Under the pieces are notes generated by a model that worked only from the letters and a program-made list of their open reading frames with translations, did no database searches and was not told the origin of the DNA. This document shows positions 20,301 through 28,995 of a DNA stretch of 64,000 nucleotides, one piece after another. How positions within the stretch are numbered: the stretch's first letter is position 1; each line of letters opens with the position of its first letter. Source of the DNA: Methanolobus tindarius DSM 2278 (lineage in GTDB: Archaea > Halobacteriota > Methanosarcinia > Methanosarcinales > Methanosarcinaceae); contig NZ_AZAJ01000001.1 of assembly GCF_000504205.1 (NCBI RefSeq), positions 2,888,879 to 2,952,878 of the forward strand, given 5' to 3'. The position numbers and the translations under genes were made by a program.

Positions 20301-21091
20301 TATTCATTTCCATAATAAACCAGATAATTTGCCGTAATTTCCACAGGGTAAATTTTTCCGCTGCAGCAGCGGTGAGTAGATTCAAAAGTAACATGCATGT
20401 TCTTTTTAAGGTATTTCCAGTGTTCATTCCATAAATCCTCGGAATAATTAATATCAAAATCCTTGATATTCATACTGAGTAATTCTTCCTCTGAATACTC
20501 AAGAAGCTCAGATGCAGCTTTATTCGCATAAAGCAAATCACCGAATTCATTTACCCACAGAACAACATCGGCATTGTTTTCAAGTGAGAATGAGGATAGT
20601 ATTATCTTCTCTTCGGCTTTTTTTTGCTCGGTTACATCCCTTACCACTACATAGTGGATATCATTTTTATCAACAAGCGGAGCACTTCTGTATATTTTAA
20701 CATCACGAATGTCACCGTTTGCAAGCATGTGTTTTGAAAAAAAGTAATTTTTATCTTCGGCAATCTTGCATTCAATGGGAAGGTCGTTTCCTGCTATTTT
20801 ACTTAATTCCATTATATGAACGTCTATGTCCTGGATACCCATAGCTTTTAGTTCTTCCTGGCTACACCCATAAAATTCAGAAGCAGCTTTGTTGGCATCC
20901 AGTATTTTACAGTTGTTTTGATCAATTAACAGTACCACAGCTTTTTCATTTTGAAATAGATCTTTATATGTTTCTTCATTTTTAAGAAAATAGTCAATCA
21001 GTGTTTCTTCATTGCACAGGAATGACAAATCGTATCCTGAATGCTCCAAATGATGAACTTTTTTTTCCATAGAATCATCTACCCCGTTCAA
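17315..21091 (-). CDS. Soluble sensor histidine kinase with about eight PAS domains
   Basis: A 1258-residue cytoplasmic protein. PAS units begin near residues 45, 165, 290, 410, 535, 655, 780 and 905. Four of them (second, fourth, sixth, seventh) share a LENxxDAVxW-type opening and GKxYxxxxVRD-type end, and the third and eighth share MEESRDGxVIL, so the sensor grew by internal duplication. HisKA has [11 protein letters not shown] (His1033); the ATPase part has NAIKFTP, DTGIGI and EGTGLGLA. An insertion sequence sits 146 bases upstream of the start and may have separated it from its original promoter or from the kinase at 22340-24928. Signal unknown. Confidence 0.94.
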   Translation of the reverse strand: MNGVDDSMEKKVHHLEHSGYDLSFLCNEETLIDYFLKNEETYKDLFQNEKAVVLLIDQNNCKILDANKAASEFYGCSQEELKAMGIQDIDVHIMELSKIAGNDLPIECKIAEDKNYFFSKHMLANGDIRDVKIYRSAPLVDKNDIHYVVVRDVTEQKKAEEKIILSSFSLENNADVVLWVNEFGDLLYANKAASELLEYSEEELLSMNIKDFDINYSEDLWNEHWKYLKKNMHVTFESTHRCCSGKIYPVEITANYLVYYGNEYNCAVIRNISKRKKAQRALADEVNWRRSLMEESRDGIVILDLEGKVFKANPAFAKMLGYTLEEMKTLHIWDWAEGYSKEELVTLLITDDFKGGPFETRQYRKDGTHIDVEIASDFIYFSEKKLVLCICRDITERKKDEEELKLASFSLENSSDAVFRMEKTGRIFYVNKASCELLGYSEEELLSKSVCDINPFFKQYTWSKHWKKIKNKKTFHIETSLKTKSGKMCPVDITSAYMDYKGKEYDCAFVRDLTESKKREKDLLESRGQLRTLLDTIPDLVWLKDVNSKYLACNAEFEHLYGAEEEEIIGKADYDFVDKKVADFFVEMDRKAINAGNPIVFEEEVVYADDGHRVWLETIKSPVHDENGQLIGVLGVGRNITQRKNAEDELKKASHSLENSSDAVAWLEKNGNVFFINKGVSNLVGYPREELLSMSIFDFDKSITQEMWDEHWEKLCNEKTLLIETTIPTKSGKICPVEVISNYMNYEGKEYDCTFVRDLTERKKAEKGLKLACFSLENFSDAVFWTRSNGEFFFVNKSACSLLGYSKEELLNMSVTDISPDLTPEKWEESWKLVKERKSFTFQSLSLTKEKTLLPVEVTVNHMVYDGKEYNYAIVKDISERLKSENALSEEIHWRRLLMEESRDGMVILEGDGSVFETNRAFAEMLGYTVEEIQKMYVWDWDANFNRQQLLEMIHCSDFRGVLFETKQKCKDGTILNIEINSNLMAYSGKKLVFCVCRDITEKKRYADELLKAKITAEEASLTKNEFLATMSHELRTPLNSIIGFSEILKGEDFGKINEAQAEYIDYISKSGKHLLNVINDILDLSKIEAGRMELNYEQFYLLDSINEVKMSLTPLAIKKSVDLDLELTSLPETIIADRTKLQEIIYNLASNAIKFTPEKGKVTIKASTDDRLISISIQDTGIGISTADMDKLFQPFKQIKPYMNHELEGTGLGLAITKKFIEMHGGRISVQSKPGDGSSFTFTIPKEPEYENINVDA

Positions 21092-21229
21092 AAGTCAGAT
21101 GTGTCACTGCAAAGAAACCCGGCATATTAGACCAGATAAAATGCCAGAAGATAAGTTCATTTGAAATCCTGATACTTTCAAAAGCAAACCCTATCTTTTG
21201 CTGACGCAATCAACCCTGTAAATATTACT

Positions 21230-21237
21230 ATTAAACC
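21230..21237. repeat. Target-site duplication, left copy
   Basis: ATTAAACC directly abuts the left end of the insertion sequence and is repeated exactly at 22239-22246 directly after its right end. Confidence 0.9.
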
Positions 21238-21254
21238 GGCTCTGTAGAAAACCT
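21238..21254 (+). repeat. Left terminal inverted repeat of the insertion sequence
   Basis: GGCTCTGTAGAAAACCT; matches the right end (GGCTCTGTAGAAATCCT on the other strand) in 16 of 17 positions. Confidence 0.9.
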
Positions 21255-21345
21255 ACTTCGGATTTTATTTTAGCATACTAATTTAAAAATAATAAATCCC
21301 CTGAGTATTACTTACCACAGAAAACACAAAGGGGATGATTGTGTT

Positions 21346-22251
21346 TTGTCTAATAAGTACTTAAAGTTTGTTGATACAGCGTTAGCTGTATCAGGAAACT
21401 CACACCTGCAAATTTATAGTTGTAAATATTCTAAAAGAAAGTATACTCAACACCAGCTATTGACACTAGTTTTGTTGAAAGAGTATCTTGATGAGGATTA
21501 TCGAGATATCGTTGAAATTGTAGAATTAATGGATAAAGTCAAAGAAAGAATTGGACTTAAACAAGTTCCACATTTCACTACACTCCACAAATTCATTCAG
21601 AGATTAAAATCTATTTATTTCAATGGATTATTGCATCAAACATTGAAACTGTTTTATTCACATGGTGAACAAATAGAGATTACTGCTGTTGATTCAAGTG
21701 GATTTACAAGTGGCCATTGTAGCTACTATTATTCCTGGAGAACAGGAAAGAAACGAAGATCTTTCCTGAAAACAAGTATCTCAGTTGATACTGGAAAGTT
21801 CATTATTACTGGTTTCAAGATATCAGGCAAGCCTGTTCATGATGCAAAGCATGCAATGGCATTGCTGAAGCAATGCCATAAGAATCGTAAATCCAAGTAC
21901 TATGTCATGGACAAAGGGTACGATTCTGAAGAAATACATTCATTAACAAGAGAACAACTTGAATCCATAGCCATGATTCCTTTGAGACAAAGAAAGAGGA
22001 AGAGAATAAAAGGAGTGTACCGCAGAAAAATGGTATGGGAATTTGATAAAGATTTGTATCATAACAGAAATCTGGTTGAAACAATGTTCTCTGTCCTGAA
22101 AAGGAAATATGGTGAGGAAATTAGGGCAAAAAAGTATTGGAATCAACTGAAAGAAGTAAAATTCAAACTATTAGTGCATAACCTTGACAGATATGTCATG
22201 GTTATACTTATTGTCAAAATAAGGATTTCTACAGAGCCATTAAACCTCTAA
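21346..22251 (+). CDS. IS5-family DDE transposase
   Basis: A 301-residue transposase that cuts and joins the element's ends. The catalytic triad is visible as D116 in AVDSSGF, D189 in YVMDKGYDS and E245 in [15 protein letters not shown], the last fitting the Y-(2)-R-(3)-E-(6)-K pattern of IS5/IS4 enzymes (here [15 protein letters not shown]). Start is a TTG at 21346 with AGGGGAT about 11 bases upstream; the nearby ATG at 21335 is in another frame that stops quickly. The stop codon lies 13 bases beyond the right terminal repeat, so the last few residues are encoded by the target duplication and host DNA. Confidence 0.93.
   Translation: MSNKYLKFVDTALAVSGNSHLQIYSCKYSKRKYTQHQLLTLVLLKEYLDEDYRDIVEIVELMDKVKERIGLKQVPHFTTLHKFIQRLKSIYFNGLLHQTLKLFYSHGEQIEITAVDSSGFTSGHCSYYYSWRTGKKRRSFLKTSISVDTGKFIITGFKISGKPVHDAKHAMALLKQCHKNRKSKYYVMDKGYDSEEIHSLTREQLESIAMIPLRQRKRKRIKGVYRRKMVWEFDKDLYHNRNLVETMFSVLKRKYGEEIRAKKYWNQLKEVKFKLLVHNLDRYVMVILIVKIRISTEPLNL
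22222..22238 (+). repeat. Right terminal inverted repeat of the insertion sequence
   Basis: Reverse complement reads GGCTCTGTAGAAATCCT, with the outer 13 bases identical to the left end. Confidence 0.9.
22239..22246. repeat. Target-site duplication, right copy
   Basis: ATTAAACC, identical to 21230-21237. Confidence 0.9.
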
Positions 22252-22339
22252 TATTTATAGATGAAGGATTTGATTCGACAAATTTCACTCAATTTTCAGT
22301 GTATGGAAAAAGTAATATAAAAAATTTAAATTAAAGATT

Positions 22340-24928
22340 TTACAATGATTTATTCAGTGTGATCCAGAAAACACTTCCCTTTCCTTCCGGATTATTTTCC
22401 ACACCATATGTTCCGCCATGCAGTTCTATTATGCGCTTTACAATAGCAAGCCCCAGTCCTGTACCTTTAATTCCTCTTTTATCGGCACGCTGGAACCGAT
22501 TAAACAATAATATTTTATCGGAATCCGGAATTCCTGCACCACGATCGGTAACAGCCACCTTCCACATATTTCCTACATCACTGAAAGTAATATCTATGAT
22601 ACTGTTTAATGGACTATACTTAATGGCGTTGGATAACAGATTAGCAAATACTTCCTCAATAACAGGATTTGCCCTTGCAGGGCAGCAAGTTTGTCCATAG
22701 ACGTTTACAGTCTGTTTGTTATTTTCGCTTTGATCCCTGAATCCATCGATGACCATTTTAAACACAGGTACCAGGTCAATGACTTCAAAGTCTATATCTT
22801 CCTGTTTCTGAAGTTTTGCAAGAGTTGTGGCAGTTTCAAGCAGCTCTATGAGCCTGTCATTATTGCTTTTCACTTTCAGTGCCAGCATTCTTGCCTGCTC
22901 GTCTTTAATTGTATCAAGCAGTTCTTCTGTGTAGCCTTTGATAACACTTGCAGGCGTGAGCAGGTCATGGCGTATGATATCTGTGAAGAGGTCTTTGAGG
23001 TCATTTGACTTTTTGAGTTCGCCTGCATACCTTTTAAGCCTGTCTTCTGCTTTTTTCCTTTCAGTTATGTTCCTGGCAACAGAAAGGATCGCCTGCTCGC
23101 CTTTATATTCAATAAGCCTGGAATTAAGTTCCAGTGGGAGTGTGGTTTCATCTTTAAGTATAAAAGTAATTTCAAAAATCACACTTTTTTCCTTGATAAT
23201 ACGTTCAGTATAACTGTCCATCAATTGTTTCATTTCAGGCTTTACAATGTCAACAGGAGACATTTCAAGCATTTGTTCTTTTGTAAAACCTGTTGAGGAT
23301 ACCATTGCTCTGTTTACATCTACAAAATTACCATACGGTTTGCAAATATATATAAGGTCATCTACATTGTTGAGTATTGTCTTAAGGTTCTTTTCGGATT
23401 CAACCAGCATTGCTTCTATTCTTCTGTTCTCTGTAATGTCCTCTCCTGAACTGATTACGCCTATACGCTTTCCATTCTCATCTTCAACCGGGACATCATG
23501 CCAGAATATCAGTCTTTCTTCACCGTCTTTTGTTAAAAGGTAATTTTCAAAATACTTAGGAGGGTCCAGCTCGTGGTTGATTACCTTGATAAAATTACTT
23601 CTGGTAATTTCCCTGACACTATCCGGCAGGAAACAATCAAACCAGTTCTTTCCTACTATCTCGTCTTTGTCATATCCGAGAACTTCAGCTCCTTTGTTAT
23701 TAACAAAAATGACATTAAGATCAGTATTCACAATTCCTATGATGGAACCTGCAACATCAAGATAATTGTACAGCTTATCCCTTTCTCTTTTGAGAAGGTC
23801 TTCAGTTCTTTTCCTGTCACTTATGTCTCTGATAATGAGAAGTTCTGCCTTCTCAGCTTCGTAATCGATAATTGAACCATTAATCTCAACAGGAATATTT
23901 CCATTGTCTCTGGTTGCAATGTTAATGTCAAAGATTTCTTTTTCTGCAACCTTACTGGTACACAATTTGAGCCATTCGGATGCTCCCTGCTCATCATTTG
24001 CAGGACTGAACTTCATGTAGCTCTGGTTGATTATTTCATCATGGTCATAACCAGTGAGTTCAGAAATCATGGAATTAGCAAATTTAATGATCCCATTCTG
24101 TATGATGAGGATACCATCGTTTCCTTTTTCAACAATGGTTGAGTATTTCTTTTCAGATTCATGCAGTCCCTGAACTGCGTTTTTTGTTTCAGATATATCT
24201 TTGCCCACACAAATGAATAGCTCTTCTTTCTCACTATCCAATGGCTTGCAGGTTATGCTCATGGGTACTCGTTCTCCACTTTTGCAAAGGTGCTCACATT
24301 CAAATGTAAAATGTCCGTTCTCAACCGTTTTTTCTATTATAGGTGGAACATCTTTACTTACGGAACATTGGGCCATAAGTCCGGATATATTCATTTGATG
24401 AAGTTCATCTGATGTATATCCGGTACATTCTTGAAAAATGGTGTTAAAATCTACGATGTTAGTTTCAGAATTAATAACAAAAATATAATCATCAAGTTTG
24501 TTGTAACAATCCCTCATTTCTCTTTCAAGGTTCTTCAGTTCCATTATTTCATTCCTGTTTTCAAAAGCAAGTGTTACAAATCTTGTGAGTACACCAAGTT
24601 GTTCTTCATATTCTTCAATCCTGCTTTTGTTATCTTTTACATCAGGAAGAAGTCCTTTTAATTTGAATTCTATAAAACCCTCACTTTTTCCATTAATGAC
24701 AATTTCATTAATAAGTGACATGTCATGATCAGTACAATCCGGATGCTGACACTCTTTTCCAAACATCCCTATTTTTATGGAAACCAGTTCTGATTCATCA
24801 AAAAAAGTTATAACTTTGTCTGCAAGTAAACTCAGAGATTTTTCTACTGATGGCTCTTTTAACAATATTCTAAAGACATCTGTTATATTATTTATAATCT
24901 CAACATCTTTTTTTGAGTATCCATTCAT
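22340..24928 (-). CDS. Soluble sensor histidine kinase with N-terminal sensory region and four PAS domains
   Basis: 862 residues, no membrane segment. Residues 1-125 form a GAF-like or helical region containing KECQHPDCTDHD, a possible metal or redox motif. PAS domains begin near 140, 262, 385 and 510. The phospho-acceptor domain differs from its neighbours: IIRHDLLTPASVIKGY (His654) rather than [11 protein letters not shown], a variant seen in many archaeal kinases. The ATPase region shows NAIKYSP, DRGAGIP and GTGLGLAI. Ribosome site GGGAGATGA is directly upstream of the ATG and a TATA element is at 24979-24988. Before the insertion sequence arrived, its 3' end was only about 240 bases from the next kinase. 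Confidence 0.93.
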   Translation of the reverse strand: MNGYSKKDVEIINNITDVFRILLKEPSVEKSLSLLADKVITFFDESELVSIKIGMFGKECQHPDCTDHDMSLINEIVINGKSEGFIEFKLKGLLPDVKDNKSRIEEYEEQLGVLTRFVTLAFENRNEIMELKNLEREMRDCYNKLDDYIFVINSETNIVDFNTIFQECTGYTSDELHQMNISGLMAQCSVSKDVPPIIEKTVENGHFTFECEHLCKSGERVPMSITCKPLDSEKEELFICVGKDISETKNAVQGLHESEKKYSTIVEKGNDGILIIQNGIIKFANSMISELTGYDHDEIINQSYMKFSPANDEQGASEWLKLCTSKVAEKEIFDINIATRDNGNIPVEINGSIIDYEAEKAELLIIRDISDRKRTEDLLKRERDKLYNYLDVAGSIIGIVNTDLNVIFVNNKGAEVLGYDKDEIVGKNWFDCFLPDSVREITRSNFIKVINHELDPPKYFENYLLTKDGEERLIFWHDVPVEDENGKRIGVISSGEDITENRRIEAMLVESEKNLKTILNNVDDLIYICKPYGNFVDVNRAMVSSTGFTKEQMLEMSPVDIVKPEMKQLMDSYTERIIKEKSVIFEITFILKDETTLPLELNSRLIEYKGEQAILSVARNITERKKAEDRLKRYAGELKKSNDLKDLFTDIIRHDLLTPASVIKGYTEELLDTIKDEQARMLALKVKSNNDRLIELLETATTLAKLQKQEDIDFEVIDLVPVFKMVIDGFRDQSENNKQTVNVYGQTCCPARANPVIEEVFANLLSNAIKYSPLNSIIDITFSDVGNMWKVAVTDRGAGIPDSDKILLFNRFQRADKRGIKGTGLGLAIVKRIIELHGGTYGVENNPEGKGSVFWITLNKSL

Positions 24929-24978
24929 CTCCCATTTTCCCCATGAGCAAATAAATGGCAGGTGCTTTCGCTAAATGC

Positions 24979-24988
24979 GTTATATAGC
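24979..24988 (-). promoter_or_regulatory. TATA-like promoter of the four-PAS kinase
   Basis: GCTATATAAC on the minus strand lies about 55 bases before the ATG at 24928, predicting a leader of roughly 25-30 bases. The rest of the 249-base gap to 25178 is AT-rich with no gene seen. Confidence 0.45.
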
Positions 24989-25177
24989 AATCTCCACACT
25001 AACCTATTCATTCTATGCTTCTTTAATTTATAAATATATCTACTTAAAGGATTTTTATAAATATGTCTAAATTTATTTGAAACTTATTATGGTTGATGAG
25101 ATAAATAAACAAGTTTGGCACAAAAACTTAATACTCTTACGTATGCATTAAAAACTTATAGCCTTTTCAGCTTAATT

Positions 25178-26467
25178 TTAATTATACAGGTATTCCCCTA
25201 CAAAATCTGTGTCAGCGGATGAAGCAGATTCTATTATCTCAAGGAAATCAGCATTGTTAATATTAGTTGATTCCACAAATTCTATGTTTGCCTGTTGCAG
25301 TGCTTCTACACCAATTGTCTCATATAATGTGTATGTTAGTGAGAATGCTTTCTTGTATCCATAATCCACATGCTCTTCATTATCACTATTGAGGGTTTGT
25401 GGTGTGTTCCAGTCGGAAAGCGGGAAGTCATGTTCATCGTGGAGATCTTCGTATTTTTGAAGGAAGCGGTCACGTCTTGATTCTGCGGCGTCAGGTTCCA
25501 TCTCACTGAGAACTATGTATGTGTACAGGTCTGCATAACCTTCATCCATCCACAACTGGTCAAAGTTGCAGGCACGTGTCCAGTAGTGTGAAAGTTCATG
25601 AACAAGTATTCCATGATTGGATGTGTAAAGAAGCCAGATTCCGTTTCTCCCCTGATTATAGCCCCCATAACCACCGGTTTCTGTCAGGTTTGCCTGTGTT
25701 ATTGTAATATTATACTCGGGAGGATATGCAAAACCCCATTTTTCTTCAAGAAGCTCAAGGCTTTCAATGCTAGTCCGCATGATATCCTGTGCCCACTGCT
25801 CTTCGCCTTCCCAGTATCTGACCTCAATGTCCACATCACGTTCTGTAAGGTGGGCTGTATCTTTTAATGTAAGGCGAGGTGAGGCTCTTACAGAGTTGAC
25901 AGTACATGCTTTTTCCCAGTTTTGCCCCTTTTCAAAAATGTAGACACTGGAATACAATTTATCTTCTACTCTGTAATCATCCCTGCTAAGCTGGGTTTCA
26001 AAGTCATCCGGTACTTCCAGGGTTACTTCAACATTGTCACCGTATTCATTTAATGAGAACACAGCTGTATTCTGGTTTACTTCAATTTCGTAAACAACCT
26101 GGAATGTGTAACTTTCCTCATACCATACCTTGTTGTTGAAATAAAAGACGTAATATCCTTCTGCTGATTTACTGAATGCCATGCTGTTCTCATCATCAAA
26201 AACCTCAATGTTGAGTGCTCCATCAGGAAGGTAGGAATTGTAGCTGGAGTAAAATCCTCTCCAGTATTTAGTATCAGGATTGTTGTTGTTAAATGTGATC
26301 TCTTTTGATACTTTTACCATTCCCTCTTCAGGAATAAGTTCATAATTTGAGCTTATATCGGTGATGATATCACCGCTTGCTGCTGAACTTATTGTTATGG
26401 TACACAGGAGCACCAGAAGAACTGTTGTTCCTGTGAGTATCTGACGTTTTTTAGAAGATCTCATCAC
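25178..26467 (-). CDS. Secreted gluzincin metallopeptidase, M1-like
   Basis: 429 residues with a clear signal peptide (basic n-region SSKKRQ, hydrophobic stretch, cleavage near ISSAA around residue 30), so it acts outside the cell. The zinc site is HELSH at 290-294, with the third ligand probably E309 in LWMDEGYADLY. That gives HExxH-x14-E, four residues shorter than the classical M1 spacing of 18. Upstream TETGGYGG may take the role of the M1 GAMEN substrate loop. Residues 35-200 look like a beta-rich N-terminal domain. There is no anchor at the C-terminus. It probably cleaves peptides for nutrition or surface turnover (inference). Confidence 0.85.
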   Translation of the reverse strand: MMRSSKKRQILTGTTVLLVLLCTITISSAASGDIITDISSNYELIPEEGMVKVSKEITFNNNNPDTKYWRGFYSSYNSYLPDGALNIEVFDDENSMAFSKSAEGYYVFYFNNKVWYEESYTFQVVYEIEVNQNTAVFSLNEYGDNVEVTLEVPDDFETQLSRDDYRVEDKLYSSVYIFEKGQNWEKACTVNSVRASPRLTLKDTAHLTERDVDIEVRYWEGEEQWAQDIMRTSIESLELLEEKWGFAYPPEYNITITQANLTETGGYGGYNQGRNGIWLLYTSNHGILVHELSHYWTRACNFDQLWMDEGYADLYTYIVLSEMEPDAAESRRDRFLQKYEDLHDEHDFPLSDWNTPQTLNSDNEEHVDYGYKKAFSLTYTLYETIGVEALQQANIEFVESTNINNADFLEIIESASSADTDFVGEYLYN

Positions 26468-26730
26468 TATCTAAGTGCAAGACTGAATGTACACGGTTTA
26501 AACCGTTATGACATTAAAAATTGATTTGTGTACATGAAAATAGAATGTTTGTGCATAGAATTAAAATAATTCAGTCAAAATTATAAATTTATGTGCAGAT
26601 CTCGATGTATGTATGTAGATATACACGCATCAATCTGTGATTATGGGGTCGGTTCCTGTTAGCGTGTGGCATAATAGCAAACCATTTAAAGATGTACTCC
26701 TATGAGAGGATATTTTGCGGAGATATTTCC
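26468..26730. promoter_or_regulatory. Divergent promoter region with nested palindromes
   Basis: Between the secreted peptidase (minus) and the CoA ligase (plus). ACGGTTTAAACCGT at 26493-26506 is a perfect 14-base palindrome. It sits inside a wider inverted repeat, ATGTACAC at 26487-26494 and GTGTACAT at 26528-26535. These lie only 20-70 bases from the peptidase start and look like operators. The remaining bases to 26730 are AT-rich with no recognised RNA gene. Confidence 0.5.
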
Positions 26731-28032
26731 ATGAGATACTGGCAGCCAAAATACGAAACTATGAAAAAGGACGAACTTGCCGAACTACAACTAAAACGCT
26801 TAAAAAAGACGGCTGCGGCAGTCTATAATAACGTTCCTTTCTACAAAGATAAGTTCAGGCAGCTTGGCATAACTCCTGATGATATAAAGTCACTTGATGA
26901 CATCAGCAAATTACCAACAACAAGAAAAACTGATCTCAGGGATAATTATCCATTCAATCTTTTTGCAGTGCCAAAAGAGGACATAGTACGAATTCATGCA
27001 TCCTCAGGTACAAGTGGCAAACCAACAGTTGTTGGTTATACTAAGAATGATATCGAGAACTGGTCAGATCTCATGGCAAGGAACCTCACAATGGCAGGTC
27101 TTGACAGCAGTGATGTTTTTCAGAATGCAGTTAATTACGGGCTTTTTACAGGCGGTCTTGGTTTCCATTATGGTGCTGAAAGAATGGGCGCCATGACAGT
27201 GCCAAGTGGTACGGGAAATACAGCCAGGCAACTTGAGATGATGATTGACTTCGGTGTTACAGCTGTTCACTGTACTCCTTCTTATGCACTTTATCTTGCA
27301 GAAACAGCAAAGGACATGGATATTGTAGACAAACTTTCCTTAAAAGTAGGTTGTTTTGGCGCAGAACCATGGTCATCCAATACGAGAAAACAGCTTGAAA
27401 ATGCTCTTAATATCAAAGCATATGATTCATATGGCCTTTCAGAACTCATGGGGCCAGGTGTTGCTTTTGAGTGCGAGGAGCAGGACGGTCTTCACATATG
27501 GAGTGACCATTTCTATGTTGAAGTTCTTGACGAGAATGATGAGCAGGTTGCAGAAGGTGAGAAAGGAGAACTTGTACTCACATCCCTGACCAAAGAAGCT
27601 CTTCCGATAATAAGATACAGGACCGGTGACATTACACGTCTTCTTGAGAGTGAATGCTCATGTGGTCGTACAACACCACGTATTTCAAGGCTTCTTGGAA
27701 GGGCAGATGATATGCTCATTGTAAGAGGTATCAACGTGTTCCCATCACAGATTGAGGATGTCATTGTGGATATTCCTGAAGTCACAGAACATTTCCAGGT
27801 TATTCTTGACAGGAATGCCAAGATGCTTGATGAAATTACTGTCAGGGTAGAGCTTGAGGAGAATGCATTCACAGGTGAACTTAAAGACCTTGCAGCTGTT
27901 CGCAGGCATGTAGAGAACGAACTCAAGAGTGTGCTCAATATCAGGACAAATGTGGATCTTGTTGAGAAAGGTTCTATCCCAAGAACAGCAGGAAAGTCAC
28001 AGAAAGTTGTCGACAGAAGAAGCATCCTATAA
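26731..28032 (+). CDS. Phenylacetate-CoA ligase family enzyme (PaaK-like)
   Basis: An adenylate-forming ligase of 433 residues that converts an aryl or acyl acid, ATP and CoA to the acyl-CoA. Visible motifs are the P-loop ASSGTSGKPTVVGYT, AYDSYGLSELMGPG, CSCGRTTPRISRLLGRADDM and the C-terminal GKSQKVVDRR. I chose ATG 26731 over ATG 26692 because GCGGAGAT lies about 8 bases before it and MRYWQPKYETM is the usual family beginning. In methanogens such enzymes can feed phenylacetate or indoleacetate into amino-acid synthesis through 2-oxoacid oxidoreductases, which fits the oxidoreductase at 39665-42396; the true acid is unknown. Confidence 0.9.
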   Translation: MRYWQPKYETMKKDELAELQLKRLKKTAAAVYNNVPFYKDKFRQLGITPDDIKSLDDISKLPTTRKTDLRDNYPFNLFAVPKEDIVRIHASSGTSGKPTVVGYTKNDIENWSDLMARNLTMAGLDSSDVFQNAVNYGLFTGGLGFHYGAERMGAMTVPSGTGNTARQLEMMIDFGVTAVHCTPSYALYLAETAKDMDIVDKLSLKVGCFGAEPWSSNTRKQLENALNIKAYDSYGLSELMGPGVAFECEEQDGLHIWSDHFYVEVLDENDEQVAEGEKGELVLTSLTKEALPIIRYRTGDITRLLESECSCGRTTPRISRLLGRADDMLIVRGINVFPSQIEDVIVDIPEVTEHFQVILDRNAKMLDEITVRVELEENAFTGELKDLAAVRRHVENELKSVLNIRTNVDLVEKGSIPRTAGKSQKVVDRRSIL

Positions 28033-28073
28033 TTGCTTTTAATAAATATTAATATCAAATCTCAGGTGAAAGA

Positions 28074-28922
28074 ATGCCACATGTTATGGAACTTCTTGGA
28101 AAAGCCAGAGTCGTTGTAGAGAATGAAAAGGTTGTAGAGGTTGGTGAACCTTTAATCGGCTGGTGTCCTATTTTTGACAAAGCCCGAGGTATAACTGAAA
28201 TCACAAAGGAAGAGATCAGGAAAAATATGGAATTCCGCATAAAGGATTTCGGTCTCTTTACAAACAAACGTCAGCTTGACATGGATATTTTCGTAGGTTT
28301 TGGCGCATCAGAAACAATGATGACAGGACTTACCAGTGGTCTGCTGGATACAACTGTTACCGCATGTGATGGTGCAGGAACAGTAATTTCCAATAATCCA
28401 AATCTTGTTCAGGGAATCGGAGCACGTATCTCCGGTCTTGTTGAAACAGAACCTATTGATGAGACTATTAACGGAATAAATGAACGTGGTGGAATTGTCC
28501 TTGACCCTTCAACTGCCAGAATCGACCCTGTTGCAGGAGTCAGAAAAGCAGCACAACTTGGCTACAGGAAAATAGCTGTTACCGTTGTTTTCCCGGAAAC
28601 TGCCAGACAGTTGCGTGATCTTGAAAAAGAACTTGACATTGAGCTTGTGATTATAGGTGCACATGTAACGGGTATTAACAAACAGGCAGCACAGGGCCTG
28701 ATTGATTCAACTGATATCCTGACAAGTTGTGCCTCAAAGCATGTACGGGAACTTGTACAGCCATTGGTTCAGGTTGGCAGTGCTGTTCCTCTTTTTGGAC
28801 TTACAAAACGTGGAAAGGACTTGCTTCTTGAAAGGGCAAAGGAAGTCGATTCTCCTCTGTTTGTCAGTTCATCAAAACTTCCATCATTACCTGAAACAAA
28901 ACAACCAAGAGAACTGGTTTGA
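28074..28922 (+). CDS. Methanogenesis marker protein 8 (DUF2099)
   Basis: 282 residues matching what I recall of methanogenesis marker 8, a family found essentially only in methanogens and of unknown role. Recognisable segments are HVMELLGKARVVVENEKVVE, GWCPIFDKARGI, FGASETMMTGL and DGAGTVISNNPNLVQGIGAR. It follows the CoA ligase by 41 bases on the same strand and could be co-transcribed. A strong stem-loop overlaps its stop codon. The family assignment is the best single pointer to a methanogenic host. Confidence 0.85.
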   Translation: MPHVMELLGKARVVVENEKVVEVGEPLIGWCPIFDKARGITEITKEEIRKNMEFRIKDFGLFTNKRQLDMDIFVGFGASETMMTGLTSGLLDTTVTACDGAGTVISNNPNLVQGIGARISGLVETEPIDETINGINERGGIVLDPSTARIDPVAGVRKAAQLGYRKIAVTVVFPETARQLRDLEKELDIELVIIGAHVTGINKQAAQGLIDSTDILTSCASKHVRELVQPLVQVGSAVPLFGLTKRGKDLLLERAKEVDSPLFVSSSKLPSLPETKQPRELV

Positions 28923-28942
28923 TAAACCAGCTTTCTTTTTTA
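28914..28942 (+). terminator. Hairpin and T tract ending the marker-8 transcript
   Basis: CTGGTTT (28914-28920) pairs perfectly with AAACCAG (28924-28930) around GAT, followed by CTTTCTTTTTT. The stem overlaps the stop codon. Confidence 0.65.
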
Positions 28943-28995
28943 TTGGTATTATTGTTTTTAGCCGATTAACACGTAACTTCAACTAAATTTGAATT

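Larger units (their letters stand above)
21238..22238 (+). mobile_element. Complete IS5-family insertion sequence (ISH1-like group by target duplication)
   Basis: The element is 1001 bases long. Its ends are perfect 13-base inverted repeats (GGCTCTGTAGAAA at 21238-21250 and its complement at 22226-22238), extending to 16 of 17 matching bases. It is flanked by an 8-base direct repeat ATTAAACC on both sides. It encodes one transposase with an intact DDE triad. Within the IS5 family an 8-base duplication is characteristic of the ISH1 group (established knowledge; assignment is inference). Intact ends, duplication and open frame indicate a fairly recent, possibly still active insertion. Confidence 0.95.

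Noticed and set aside
21335-21364. ATG at 21335 as transposase start
   Set aside because: It is in a different frame and stops after a few codons.
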